From Pandoraea capi (GTDB lineage: Bacteria; Pseudomonadota; Gammaproteobacteria; Burkholderiales; Burkholderiaceae), in contig NZ_CABPRV010000013.1 of the NCBI RefSeq assembly GCF_902459735.1, forward strand, positions 62,001 through 126,000: a DNA stretch of 64,000 nucleotides. The letters run 5' to 3'. Positions 35,600-46,094 of this stretch are shown piece by piece. Position 1 is the stretch's first letter, and every line of letters starts with the position of its first letter. The notes under the pieces were generated by a model. That model searched no databases and was not told where the DNA came from. It worked only from the letters and a program-made list of their open reading frames with translations. The translations under genes and the position numbers were made by a program.

Positions 35600-36544
35600 T
35601 CACACGAGTGCCGCACTCCCGGACGTGCGTTGAATCGCTTGCGGCGACTGCCCGAACGCGCGCAAGAATGCCTGACGCATGCGTTCCCGGTCGCCGAATC
35701 CTGTCTCGCGCGCAATGATTTCGATGGGATGACGCGTGGTCTCCATCATCAGTCGCGCCGCTTCGACGCGCAGCCGCTCGACAGCCTTCGCGGGCGACTG
35801 GCCGGTCTCCTCACGAAAGACGCGACTGAACTGGCGTGGGCTCAGTCGAGCCACGTCAGCCAGCGTCTCGACCGACAGCGGGGCGCTTAGATTCTCCCTG
35901 GCGTACGTGAGCGCCATCTGCACCCGGTCGGACTTGGCGTCGAGTTCGAGCAACGCCGAGAACTGCGACTGCCCGCCGCCGCGGCGCTGGTACACGACCA
36001 GCTTGCGGGCAATCTGTCGCGTCGTCTCCAACCCGAGATCCTTCTCCGCGATGGCCAATGCAAGGTCGATGCCCGCCGTCATGCCGGCAGACGTCCATAG
36101 CTGTCCATCCACCACGAAGATGCGATCTTCGTCGAGCAGAACGTCGGGGTAAAGCTGACGGAATTCCTGCGCGTGAAACCAGTGCGTGGTCGCGCGTTTC
36201 CCGTCGAGCAACCCGGCAGCCGCCAGCACGAAAGACCCCGTGCAGATGGAGGCGATGCGCCGGCTTTCGTTCGGCGCGTTGCGCAGATAAGCGAGCAGGC
36301 CGGGCGACGGCAGTTGGCCGTCGTTGCCGCCGGCGACGATCAGGGTGTCGTAAGTCGAGTCCCGGAGCCGGTCGGTGTTGACGGAGAAGCTCTGCGAGGT
36401 CATCACGGGGCCGCCGTCCTCGGACACCAGCCGGAACTGATAGATGCGCTCGCCTCGCAAGACGTTGGCGTACTCGAAGACGCTCGCCACGGAGAGACTC
36501 ATCGCCTGGAATCCGGGGTAGACGACGAGGCCGACGGTATGCAT
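35600..36544 (-). CDS. GlxA-type AraC regulator with DJ-1/PfpI domain
   Basis: A 314-residue regulator. Residues 1-185 form a class I glutamine-amidotransferase-like (DJ-1/PfpI) domain with the nucleophile elbow SICTGSFVLAAAGLL. Residues about 210-305 are an AraC helix-turn-helix pair (ETLADVARLSPRQFSRVF and IEIIARETGFGDRERMRQAF). GlxA members sense nitrogen- or betaine-type metabolites; the effector here is unknown. It is divergent from an SDR dehydrogenase gene with an inverted repeat between them, a plausible target pair. Confidence 0.88.
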   Translation of the reverse strand: MHTVGLVVYPGFQAMSLSVASVFEYANVLRGERIYQFRLVSEDGGPVMTSQSFSVNTDRLRDSTYDTLIVAGGNDGQLPSPGLLAYLRNAPNESRRIASICTGSFVLAAAGLLDGKRATTHWFHAQEFRQLYPDVLLDEDRIFVVDGQLWTSAGMTAGIDLALAIAEKDLGLETTRQIARKLVVYQRRGGGQSQFSALLELDAKSDRVQMALTYARENLSAPLSVETLADVARLSPRQFSRVFREETGQSPAKAVERLRVEAARLMMETTRHPIEIIARETGFGDRERMRQAFLRAFGQSPQAIQRTSGSAALV

Positions 36545-36612
36545 GATCGTTGCTCCAGAGAATGTCCTGATTTTTGGAATATACAGGATTCAAGACGTAT
36601 CAATGGATTTTC

Positions 36613-36631
36613 AGGTCATTTTAATTGACCT
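36613..36631. promoter_or_regulatory. Inverted repeat in the GlxA-like/SDR intergenic region
   Basis: AGGTCA (36613-36618), 7 AT-rich bases, then TGACCT (36626-36631), midway between divergent starts. It has the shape of a regulator-binding site, but an AraC protein would more usually bind direct repeats. Confidence 0.4.
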
Positions 36632-36732
36632 AAATCATTGCATCTACGTCATTGAGGATGTTTTGCATCGGTACCAGAATGACTGTCATCCCGGCAGCCC
36701 GCCGGAGCCATTTTCCGAACGAGAAACGAATC

Positions 36733-37593
36733 ATGACGACGACTGAACAATCCCCGAATCCAGTTTCCACCGCATCGTCGGTGCCGACCACGAAGGGCAC
36801 GGCGCTGATCACGGGCGCCTCCGCAGGGATCGGTGCGGTATACGCCGACCGTCTGGCGCGACGCGGCTACGACCTGATTCTCGTCGCCCGCAACGCCGCA
36901 CGTCTGACGGCACTCGCCGAGCGGCTGATCGCGGCAACCGGGCGCTCGGTGAAGACGCTTGCCATCGACCTCAACGACAAAGCCGAACTCGCGACCCTCG
37001 AAAACGTGCTGCGCGACGACGCGAGCATCACGCTCCTCGTGAACAATGCCGGCGTGGGATCGGTGGCGTCGGTGCTCGATAGCGACGTCGACGAGATGAG
37101 CGCGATGATCGACCTCAACATCACGGCACTCACGCGTCTGACCTACGCCGTCGCACCCGTCTTTGCCGCGAAAGGCGCCGGCACGATCGTCAACATCGCG
37201 TCCGTCGTCGGCATCGCGGTCGAGGCACTCAATGGTGTCTACAGTGCATCGAAGTCCTACGTGCTGAGTTTCGGTCATGCCCTCCAGCGCGATCTCGCGA
37301 ACAAGGGGGTACGCATTCAGACCGTGCTGCCGGCGGCGACGGCGACCGAGTTCTGGGATGTCGCGGGATACGCGAAGCAAAAGGAAGCGGCGAGCACGAT
37401 GAGCGCCGAGGATCTGGTCGATGCGGCGCTGGTGGGGTTGGATCAGGGAGAAACGGTCACGATCCCGACGTTGCAGGACGGCGACGATTGGGCGCGATGG
37501 GAAGCCGACCGGCGCTTGCTCGCGCCCAAGTTTTCGAACGCGAAGCCGGCCCCGCGCTACCGTCTCGACAATGTGGCATCGAAATCGGTCTGA
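36733..37593 (+). CDS. Short-chain dehydrogenase/reductase
   Basis: A 286-residue classical SDR. TGASAGIGAVYADRLA binds NAD(P), NNAG is the structural motif (VNNAGVGSVAS), and the catalytic Tyr-x3-Lys is YSASKSYV with Ser in NIASVVG. Substrate unknown; the family ranges over alcohols, sugars and acyl-CoA derivatives. ATG 36733 was chosen from family length and the ribosome site GAACGAGAAACG nearby. It is divergent from the GlxA-like regulator, and a 10-bp hairpin separates it from uspA. Confidence 0.88.
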   Translation: MTTTEQSPNPVSTASSVPTTKGTALITGASAGIGAVYADRLARRGYDLILVARNAARLTALAERLIAATGRSVKTLAIDLNDKAELATLENVLRDDASITLLVNNAGVGSVASVLDSDVDEMSAMIDLNITALTRLTYAVAPVFAAKGAGTIVNIASVVGIAVEALNGVYSASKSYVLSFGHALQRDLANKGVRIQTVLPAATATEFWDVAGYAKQKEAASTMSAEDLVDAALVGLDQGETVTIPTLQDGDDWARWEADRRLLAPKFSNAKPAPRYRLDNVASKSV

Positions 37594-37625
37594 CGGTCCG
37601 CAAGTCGGGCAAACAGAAGCAGGAC

Positions 37626-37649
37626 GCCACCCGCGCTCACGCGGGTGGC
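37626..37649. terminator. Hairpin between convergent SDR and UspA genes
   Basis: A 10-bp stem (GCCACCCGCG / CGCGGGTGGC) with a CTCA loop but no T run. It may act as a weak or Rho-assisted terminator for either gene. Confidence 0.4.
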
Positions 37650-37685
37650 CTGATGGCCCTGATACGTACGGTGCTCAGTGCCGGA

Positions 37686-38123
37686 TCAACGGTAGACGAG
37701 TACCGGGATCTTGGAGTGCACGAGCACGCGTTGCGTCTCGCTGCCGAGCAGCAGGCTCGTGAGACCGCGCCGACCATGCGATGCCATCAGAATGACGTCG
37801 CAACCGTGACGTTCCGCGGCGTCGATGATGCCCAGATAGGGCGCTGGAAACGTGGAACTGTCGCGCTCGAACGGCACGCCTGCGGCGGCCGCCGCTTGCG
37901 CCAGACCGTCGAGATGCGCGCACGCTTCTTCGGCGATCCTTTCACTGAACGTTGCCGGGGCTTCGAGCACGTATTCGCTGAAGGGAGAGTAGGGATACTC
38001 GGCGAGACAACAATAGCCGGTGACTTTGGCGTTGAGGGCTCGTGCCAGTTCGAGCCCGCCGGTGACGGCTTTTTCGGATAGCTCCGAGCCGTCGGTAGGA
38101 ATGAGGATATGGGTAAATAACAT
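37686..38123 (-). CDS. Universal stress protein (UspA family)
   Basis: A 145-residue single Usp domain. It begins LFTHILIPTDGSELSEKAV, and the ATP-binding pattern G-x2-G-x9-G-S is seen in SHGRRGLTSLLLGSETQRVL. It should therefore be an ATP-binding type. Such proteins support survival under stress and hypoxia; the exact role is unknown. It stands alone, with a clear AGGAGG-like site upstream (complement of 38126-38133). Confidence 0.92.
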   Translation of the reverse strand: MLFTHILIPTDGSELSEKAVTGGLELARALNAKVTGYCCLAEYPYSPFSEYVLEAPATFSERIAEEACAHLDGLAQAAAAAGVPFERDSSTFPAPYLGIIDAAERHGCDVILMASHGRRGLTSLLLGSETQRVLVHSKIPVLVYR

Positions 38124-38329
38124 ATGGCCTCCTGCGCATCGTCAGCGGAACCTTCGATTCGATTCTATGGCTTTGGCGCGTTGCAGCAACGGGGGCAAAC
38201 CCGGTGGTCATGCATGATGTCGATAATTGAGACGCTTATTACGTAGTAAACGTTCCGTCGCATGGTGGCGTCGGATCGACGCACGTCTCGGTACGCACCG
38301 CCCGGCACTCACCGTGCGAAGCCCCATGC

Positions 38330-39280
38330 TCAGCGTTGGTGCAATTCTCCTGACGCCATGCCGCCCGGCAGCGGTTCATCTTGCCAGTATGCCGAACTGC
38401 TGTAGTGATGCTTGAGATGGTCGATGAACAGACGCACGCGTAAGGGCAGGTGACGGCGTTGCGGGAACACGGCGTGAATGCCGATAGGCGGCGCGGCAAA
38501 TTCATCGAGCACCGTGACGAGCCGACCGGCGCGGATATCGTCACCGACTTCCCACCACGAGCGCCAGGCGAGCCCGTAGCCCTCCAGACACCAGTCATGC
38601 AGCACGGCACCGTCGGTGCATTCCATCGTCCCGCTCACGCGGATGGTGACGACCTTGCCGTCTTGCGAGAAGGTCCAGCCGCGTTGCTGGTTGGCAGTGG
38701 CGCCGAACGCCAGGCAGTTGTGACGGGCGAGCGCCTCCAGCGATTCGGGGCGGCCGTGCCGCGCGAGATAGGCGGGCGCTGCCACGCACACGCGCCGGTT
38801 CTCGCCGAGTCGCAGCGACACGAGACTGGAATCGGCCAGTTCGCCCAACCGGATCGCGCAATCGAAGCCTTCGTTCACCAGATCCACCAGCCGGTCGGAG
38901 AGATCGAGCGTGACGGTGACGTCCGGATGCGCGCCAATGAACACCGGCAGCAGCGGGGCGACGTGCCGTCGACCGAAGCCGGCCGGCGCCGAGAGACGCA
39001 GATGTCCGCTCGCTTTCACGCCTCCCGCAGACACGGCGGCTTCGGCGTTGTGCATCTCGTTGAGAATGCGCTGGCAGTCTTCGAGAAAGGCGGAGCCCTC
39101 GAAGGTGAGCGTGACGCGTCGAGTCGTGCGCACGAGCAATTTCACGCCCAGGCGATATTCAAGCGCGTCGATACGCCGCCCGATCACGGCCGGGGCCACA
39201 CCTTCGAGCGTCGCGGCGGCAGACAGACTTCCCTTGGCGGCCACGGCAACGAACGTTTCGATTTGTTTGAAGCGATCCAT
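38330..39280 (-). CDS. LysR-family regulator next to aceB
   Basis: A 316-residue LysR regulator. The N-terminal winged helix (FKQIETFVAVAAKGSLSAAA, then IGRRIDALEYRLGVKLLVRTTR) is followed by the periplasmic-protein-like effector domain (HLRLSAPAGFGRRHV to residue 300). It is divergent from malate synthase with a 230-bp AT-rich gap, so aceB is the likely target; a similar layout is common in Burkholderiales. The effector is unknown. A palindrome covers its start codon. Confidence 0.9.
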   Translation of the reverse strand: MDRFKQIETFVAVAAKGSLSAAATLEGVAPAVIGRRIDALEYRLGVKLLVRTTRRVTLTFEGSAFLEDCQRILNEMHNAEAAVSAGGVKASGHLRLSAPAGFGRRHVAPLLPVFIGAHPDVTVTLDLSDRLVDLVNEGFDCAIRLGELADSSLVSLRLGENRRVCVAAPAYLARHGRPESLEALARHNCLAFGATANQQRGWTFSQDGKVVTIRVSGTMECTDGAVLHDWCLEGYGLAWRSWWEVGDDIRAGRLVTVLDEFAAPPIGIHAVFPQRRHLPLRVRLFIDHLKHHYSSSAYWQDEPLPGGMASGELHQR

Positions 39281-39510
39281 GGCATGGATTATGTACTAAA
39301 AAGTCATAGATAAAGTGATTTTCATGCATCTTTATGATGATTAACTTCAATAATAAAATCGACAGTCAATGCTGACGAGCCGCGTGGCTCGCGGCATTGA
39401 CGGAGATGCGTGCCTTACCAGCCCAACGAGGCGGGAGGCCCCGCGCAAAGCCCCTGATGTTCCCCCTTGCGGCGCACCTCTTACATAAATCGAGCTGTTG
39501 GAGATCCCTG
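39275..39510. promoter_or_regulatory. LysR/aceB divergent control region
   Basis: The region from 39295 to 39365 is AT-rich, with two-way promoter-like tracts (for example TTAACTTCAATAATAAAAT from 39342), and should hold the LysR operator. A perfect inverted repeat ATCCATG-g-CATGGAT (39275-39289) overlaps the LysR start codon. The aceB ribosome site is TTGGAG at 39498-39503. Confidence 0.4.
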
Positions 39511-41106
39511 ATGCCCCTGAGCCTGCCCCCCGGCATGCAACTGCATGTCGACGCCACCGATATCCGTCCCGAGTACGAAGCCATTCTGACGCCCGAAGCG
39601 CTGGCCTTCGTCGCCAAGCTGCATCGCGCGTTCGAATCGCAACGTCAGGCGCTGCTTGCTGCACGCGAAGCGCGTGTCGCCCGGCTCGACGCCGGTGAAG
39701 TGCCCGACTTCCTGCCCGAGACGCAGGCGATTCGCGACGGCGACTGGCGCATCGCGCCGCTGCCGGCGGCGCTGCAATGCCGTCGCGTGGAAATCACCGG
39801 TCCGGTCGAGCGCAAGATGATCATCAACGCGCTGAACTCCGGCGCTGACAGCTACATGACCGACTTCGAGGATTCGAACACCCCGAACTGGCACAACCAG
39901 CTGCAAGGTCAGATCAACGTGCGCGACGCCGTGAGCGGCACCATCAGCCTCGAACAGAATGGCAAGCGCTATGCGCTGAACGACAAGGTGGCCACGCTGA
40001 TCGTGCGTCCGCGCGGCTGGCATCTGGACGAAAAGCATGTGAGCGTGGACGGTGTGCGCGTGTCGGGCAGCCTGTTCGACTTCGGTCTGCATTTCTTCCA
40101 TAACGCCAGGACGTCGCTCGCGCGCGGCTTCGGTCCTTACTACTATCTGCCGAAGCTGGAGAGCCATCTCGAAGCGCGTCTGTGGAATGACGTCTTCGTG
40201 CTCGCGCAAAACGAACTGGGCGTGGCGCAGGGCACCATCAAGGCGACGGTGCTCGTCGAGACCATCCTCGCGGCGTTCGAAATGGACGAGATTCTGTACG
40301 AACTGCGCGAGCATAGCTCGGGCCTGAACGCCGGTCGTTGGGACTACATTTTCTCGTGCATCAAGAAGTTCAAGGTCGACGCCGATTTCTGTCTGGCCGA
40401 TCGCAGCCGCATCAACATGACGGTGCCGTTCATGCGTGCTTATGCGTTGCTGTTGCTCAAGACGTGCCATCGCCGCAATGCACCGGCCATCGGCGGCATG
40501 AGTGCGCTGATTCCGATCAAGGGCGATCCGGAGGCGAACGAAAAGGCGATGGCGGGCATCCGTAGCGACAAGGCGCGCGATGCGACGGACGGTTACGACG
40601 GTGGCTGGGTCGCGCACCCGGGACTCGTGCCGGTCGCCATGGAAGAGTTCGTGAAGGTGCTGGGCGAGCGCCCGAACCAGATCGACAAGCAGCGCGACGA
40701 CGTGAGCGTCAAGGGCCGCGATCTGCTGGAGTTCAAGCCCGAAGCGCCGATCACCGAAGCGGGGCTGCGTAACAACATCAACGTCGGCATCCATTATCTG
40801 GGCGCTTGGCTTGCCGGCAACGGTTGCGTGCCCATCCACAACCTGATGGAAGACGCGGCCACCGCCGAGATCTCGCGCTCGCAAGTGTGGCAATGGATTC
40901 GCTCGCCCAAGGGCAAGCTCGAAGATGGTCGCAAGGTCACTGCCGAACTGGTGCGCGACCTGATTGCGCAGGAACTCGTCAACGTCAAGGAACTCGTGGG
41001 GCAGGTCGCGCCGACGTACGATCGCGCCGCCGTGATCTTCGAGCAGATGAGCACGAGCGAGGACTTCGTCGACTTCCTCACGCTGCCGCTGTACGAAGAG
41101 GTCTGA
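39511..41106 (+). CDS. aceB: Malate synthase A
   Basis: A 531-residue enzyme that condenses glyoxylate with acetyl-CoA to malate, the second step of the glyoxylate bypass. DFEDSNTPNWHNQLQGQ, RPRGWHLDEKHV and GPYYYLPKLESHLEARLW are typical of AceB. ATG 39511 (MPLSLPPGMQLH) with TTGGAG upstream is preferred over a start 38 codons earlier. A LysR gene is divergent and a strong terminator follows. Confidence 0.97.
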   Translation: MPLSLPPGMQLHVDATDIRPEYEAILTPEALAFVAKLHRAFESQRQALLAAREARVARLDAGEVPDFLPETQAIRDGDWRIAPLPAALQCRRVEITGPVERKMIINALNSGADSYMTDFEDSNTPNWHNQLQGQINVRDAVSGTISLEQNGKRYALNDKVATLIVRPRGWHLDEKHVSVDGVRVSGSLFDFGLHFFHNARTSLARGFGPYYYLPKLESHLEARLWNDVFVLAQNELGVAQGTIKATVLVETILAAFEMDEILYELREHSSGLNAGRWDYIFSCIKKFKVDADFCLADRSRINMTVPFMRAYALLLLKTCHRRNAPAIGGMSALIPIKGDPEANEKAMAGIRSDKARDATDGYDGGWVAHPGLVPVAMEEFVKVLGERPNQIDKQRDDVSVKGRDLLEFKPEAPITEAGLRNNINVGIHYLGAWLAGNGCVPIHNLMEDAATAEISRSQVWQWIRSPKGKLEDGRKVTAELVRDLIAQELVNVKELVGQVAPTYDRAAVIFEQMSTSEDFVDFLTLPLYEEV

Positions 41107-41182
41107 TGCGTCAGACGCTGGCCCACTGACGGTATGTGAGGGCAGTTGCCGAACTCGCGCGGTATGGAACTGTATCGCGTGA

Positions 41183-42469
<1,287 letters not shown>

Positions 42470-42568
42470 GGGTAAGGCGGACGAGGGGCGGGATCGTCGG
42501 TTTCTGCAATCGTCGGCAGGAACGGGGTGAGAGGGTGACGTGGTTATCTTCTCAGGACGACCACTGCC

Positions 42569-44110
42569 ATGCTACCGCCCCTCGGCCCCTCGTCTATTGC
42601 GTTGCAACCTGCCGAATCGTCGGCCGTCTGCCCGACGCTTCACGACAAAAGTCACGCGTTGATCGTTGCACTGGAGGCGAAGATACGATCGCCGGATGGC
42701 GCCGGTGTTGCGGACTTCGAGGCGTTCCTGGCGGACATCGAAACCATTGACGAAGTGTCGGATGCCGGGCTGCGTTGGGCGCAGGGCCGGGATGCGCATG
42801 ATCTGAGCGGGCTGCGCAAGGCGCTCGCATTCTGCCAGCTTTCGGCATACCCGGACGGGCGGCAATATCTCGTAGATCGGGCGAGTCACTATCCCATCGA
42901 AACCGGAGAGTGCAGCCTTCGGGTATTCAGGCGTCTTTCGCCGGAACTGCGGGCCGAGATGCTTTTTCAGTCCGAGGTCCCGTGGTGTCGATTCGAAGAT
43001 GCGGTAAAAGTCTTCAACGATGGCCTGATTACGGTGAGAATTCCACGGACTTCGTGGTTCGTGCCCATTCTGCCAACCGGGGCGAATAACGCTGAAGGCC
43101 GTATTACGGCTGGCGAGATGTTGACGTTCCTCAGAAAACGCTTCACCTTTGGCCCGACGATCGGTGAGTCGATAGCCCTGGCGAGAACTGGCCTGACCCG
43201 GGATGCGGGGCAGGCACTCGCGGACTGGCATCTCAAAATTGCCGGAGCCTATGAAACGGCGGGGCAGCCGTCCTCCGCAGCAATGGAATATGTCTCTGCG
43301 TGTGAGGTCGCCCTGAGCGTCGATGTATTTCCCTACCTCTTGTGCGGGGTCGCCGGGGCGGTGCGCGCTTTGGAAGATTGTCGCTCGGTGGGCGTCATCT
43401 ACCAACAAGGGCGTCGTCTTCTGGGGTTGCTGGACGTTCGCGGTCTTCGATTGATGTCTGCCGAGGTGGCACTGCTGGTCGCAAGCAGGCTGGACCACCT
43501 GGAGGCGTCGCCATTGAACAAGGCGCTGCGCGAGAATGCATCTCCTTGTTTCGAGCGTTTGGGGTTGCCGGTGGGTCCGGGTCTGAGCGTGGCAGTGCTG
43601 GCACCGGCGATTCGCAGTGCCATTGCGCGGCGCAGCGAGGCGTTTGTCGGTGATGCATTGCGTTTCGGGGCGTACAGGATCCGGTTTGTTGATATGGGAG
43701 ATCCGCACGCAGGTATTGATTTTCGCGAGGACGCGGAGCAATCCTGGATGCTACTGGCGAGGCGTCATCCAACACCCGGGTGTGACGGAGTCTTCGATGT
43801 TGTGGCCTCGGAGACGGGGAACAGGGTGAAGGAGACTCACGTCCATCCGCAGACAAAGATGCGGGTGGTGGAGGGGGAGCTATTTCAGGGTATGTTGGTT
43901 CTCGACATGCTACAGGCTGCTGGTGGTGACGTTCCCGAATTGAATTGGCTTGAAGTTCTTGCTCAGGCTTTCCGGGAGCGCGCCGGGCCTGCCTCGCAAT
44001 CTCCCGCAGCCGTGTCGCCACCTGTCATGCTGGACGAGCGTCTTGACGTTGATGTATTGAGCGACGCTACGCAGTCCACCTTGGGATTGCGTCGACGCCA
44101 CGTGCGCTGA
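42569..44110 (+). CDS. Unrecognised 513-residue protein, possible TPR-like helices
   Basis: I do not recognise this protein. It has no signal peptide or membrane helix and is mostly helical by composition. Residues about 215-300 have a TPR-like rhythm (ADWHLKIAGAYETAGQPSSA, then a matching helix pair). The C-terminus is Pro/Ala-rich and then Arg-rich. A hand count at 42961-43140 gives 53% GC, well below the flanks, with rare-type codons (ATA, AGA) in use. This suggests horizontal gain. Possible roles include a secreted effector or immune-type protein, but nothing shows this. A ribosome site is not clear, so the start could be later. Confidence 0.7.
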   Translation: MLPPLGPSSIALQPAESSAVCPTLHDKSHALIVALEAKIRSPDGAGVADFEAFLADIETIDEVSDAGLRWAQGRDAHDLSGLRKALAFCQLSAYPDGRQYLVDRASHYPIETGECSLRVFRRLSPELRAEMLFQSEVPWCRFEDAVKVFNDGLITVRIPRTSWFVPILPTGANNAEGRITAGEMLTFLRKRFTFGPTIGESIALARTGLTRDAGQALADWHLKIAGAYETAGQPSSAAMEYVSACEVALSVDVFPYLLCGVAGAVRALEDCRSVGVIYQQGRRLLGLLDVRGLRLMSAEVALLVASRLDHLEASPLNKALRENASPCFERLGLPVGPGLSVAVLAPAIRSAIARRSEAFVGDALRFGAYRIRFVDMGDPHAGIDFREDAEQSWMLLARRHPTPGCDGVFDVVASETGNRVKETHVHPQTKMRVVEGELFQGMLVLDMLQAAGGDVPELNWLEVLAQAFRERAGPASQSPAAVSPPVMLDERLDVDVLSDATQSTLGLRRRHVR

Positions 44111-44152
44111 TTCGGCGGTGCGTCGAGTTGACGTCAATCGCCCGCACAAACG

Positions 44153-44193
44153 AAAACCCCGGCATCGACGACGTGCGTCGATGCCGGGGTTTT
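44153..44193. terminator. Bidirectional terminator between convergent genes
   Basis: A perfect 18-bp stem (44153-44170 with 44176-44193) with a 5-base loop, bordered by four As and four Ts, so it can stop transcription from both the orphan gene and the helicase. Confidence 0.93.
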
Positions 44194-44246
44194 GTGTCGA
44201 TCCATGCGAAACCGGTTCTCACCGGTCTCACCGACAAAAGCGTTGC

Positions 44247-46094
44247 TTAGTCGCCGCGACGCTTGTTGAAGCCACCGCCGTTGCCACGATTGCCATAGCC
44301 GCGATCCTGACGTTGGCCGTCGAAGCTGCGGTTGCCGCGGTCTTGACGATAGCCGCCGCCTTCGAACGAGCGGGTGCCACGGTCCTGACGGCTGTCGTCG
44401 AACGGGCGCGGCGAACGACGCTCGAAGCGGTCCGTGGACGCGCCGTTCGAGAAGCCATTACCGCCACCGTTACCACCATTGCCGCTGCCAGCCTGCTGGT
44501 AGCCGCCCTGATAGCCGCTGCTTTCGCGACGCTCGAACGGTGCACCGGCCGGCTTGTTGCCGCCGAAGCGCTGGCCGCCCTGATAGCCGCCGCTGCCGCC
44601 GTTACCACCGCCGTAACCGCTGTTGCCACCGCTGCTGCCGTGACGCGGGCCGCTGTTGCTCCAACGGCCGCCACCGTTACCCTGACCATGACGCGGACCG
44701 CCACGGCCCGGACCCGGGCGCTTGCCGCCGGCGCCAGCCTTCGGCGGCGAGCGGCGCGGCTCGAAGCCGGCCACGATGTTCACCGGCAGCGGTTGACGCG
44801 TGTAACGTTCGATACGGCGCACAGCACCGATTTCGGCGTGAGCGGCAAGGCTCACGGCCACGCCACGACGACCGGCACGGCCCGTACGGCCGATACGGTG
44901 GACGTAGTCTTCCGCGAACTTCGGCAGGTCGTAGTTGAACACGTGCGTGATGCCCGGCACGTCGATGCCGCGTGCGGCGACGTCGGTGGCCACCAGCACG
45001 CGCACACGACGCTCGCGCAGTGCGCGCAGCGTGCGGTTACGCACGCCTTGCGGCATGTCGCCATGCAGTGCAGCGCTGTCGAAACCGGCTTGTTCGAGTT
45101 GATCGGCCAGCAGGTCGGCGTCGCGCTTGGTCGACGTGAACACGATGGCCTGGTCGAGCGAATCGTTACCGAGCAGGTGCGTGAGCAGGCGATCCTTGTG
45201 GGCGCGATCGTCCACATAGTGCAGCGTTTGCTCGATGTTCGCGTTGGTGCGTTGCTCGCTGCCACGCGTGATCTCGATCGTTTCCGGATCGCGCAGCAGA
45301 CGGCGGGTGATTTCACCCATGCGGCCGTCGATGGTGGCCGAGAACAGCAGCGTCTGGCGCGTTTCCGGCGTGGCGTCGACGATAGCCTGAATGTCATCGA
45401 TGAAGCCCATGTCGAGCATGCGGTCGGCTTCGTCGAGCACGAGCATCATCAGTTGCGACAGATCGATCTTGCCGCTGGAGATGTGATCGAGCAGACGGCC
45501 CGGCGTCGCCACGATGATCTCGGGCTGCTTGGCCAGCATTTCGAGCTGACGCGGGTAGGGCATGCCGCCCAGAATGCTGACCGTGCGCAGACGGCGCAGT
45601 TGCTTGCCGTACGTATCGGCAGCGGTCGAGACCTGTTGAGCGAGTTCACGCGTGGGCGTGAGCACGAGCAACAGCGGCTGAGCGGCAACGCGACGCACGC
45701 GCTGGCCCTTGCGGGGCTTCTCACCGGGGGCAGCCGGCTGGTTGCGCGGATGCGCGGCCGGGGCGCGGTTGTTCAGCTCGCCGGCCGCTTGCATTTCGGC
45801 GAAGCGGTGAATGGCCGGCAGCATGAAGGCGGCCGTCTTGCCCGAACCCGTCGGGCTCGATACCAGCAGATCGCGGCCCGCCAGCGCAGCAGGAATGGCG
45901 CGCTGTTGCACGGGCGTCGGGTGGGTGTAACCGGCGGTGGTCAGTGCCGAGAGAATGGCTTCGTTCAGGCCGAGTTCGGCGAACGTGGGCTTGCCGTCGT
46001 CGTCGCTGGCGACCTCAATGGCAGGCTTTTCGTTTTCTTCGGACGACGGGAAATACGTCTGCGCGATGGCAGACAGCTTGGAATGCTGTTCCAT
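44247..46094 (-). CDS. DEAD-box RNA helicase (RhlE-type)
   Basis: A 615-residue ATP-dependent RNA helicase used in ribosome assembly and RNA turnover. In order: Q motif (ELGLNEAILSAL..TPVQQRAIP), Walker A SSPTGSGKT, DEAD box VLDEADRM, FSATID, and HRIGRTGR. From about residue 430 the C-terminal 185 residues are Gly/Arg/Asn/Ser-rich with many GGYQ, RGG and GGNGG blocks, an RNA-binding low-complexity tail. ATG 46094 with AGAGGA upstream was chosen over 46163. A long leader (about 250 bases) and lone position suggest cold-shock type control. Confidence 0.92.
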   Translation of the reverse strand: MEQHSKLSAIAQTYFPSSEENEKPAIEVASDDDGKPTFAELGLNEAILSALTTAGYTHPTPVQQRAIPAALAGRDLLVSSPTGSGKTAAFMLPAIHRFAEMQAAGELNNRAPAAHPRNQPAAPGEKPRKGQRVRRVAAQPLLLVLTPTRELAQQVSTAADTYGKQLRRLRTVSILGGMPYPRQLEMLAKQPEIIVATPGRLLDHISSGKIDLSQLMMLVLDEADRMLDMGFIDDIQAIVDATPETRQTLLFSATIDGRMGEITRRLLRDPETIEITRGSEQRTNANIEQTLHYVDDRAHKDRLLTHLLGNDSLDQAIVFTSTKRDADLLADQLEQAGFDSAALHGDMPQGVRNRTLRALRERRVRVLVATDVAARGIDVPGITHVFNYDLPKFAEDYVHRIGRTGRAGRRGVAVSLAAHAEIGAVRRIERYTRQPLPVNIVAGFEPRRSPPKAGAGGKRPGPGRGGPRHGQGNGGGRWSNSGPRHGSSGGNSGYGGGNGGSGGYQGGQRFGGNKPAGAPFERRESSGYQGGYQQAGSGNGGNGGGNGFSNGASTDRFERRSPRPFDDSRQDRGTRSFEGGGYRQDRGNRSFDGQRQDRGYGNRGNGGGFNKRRGD

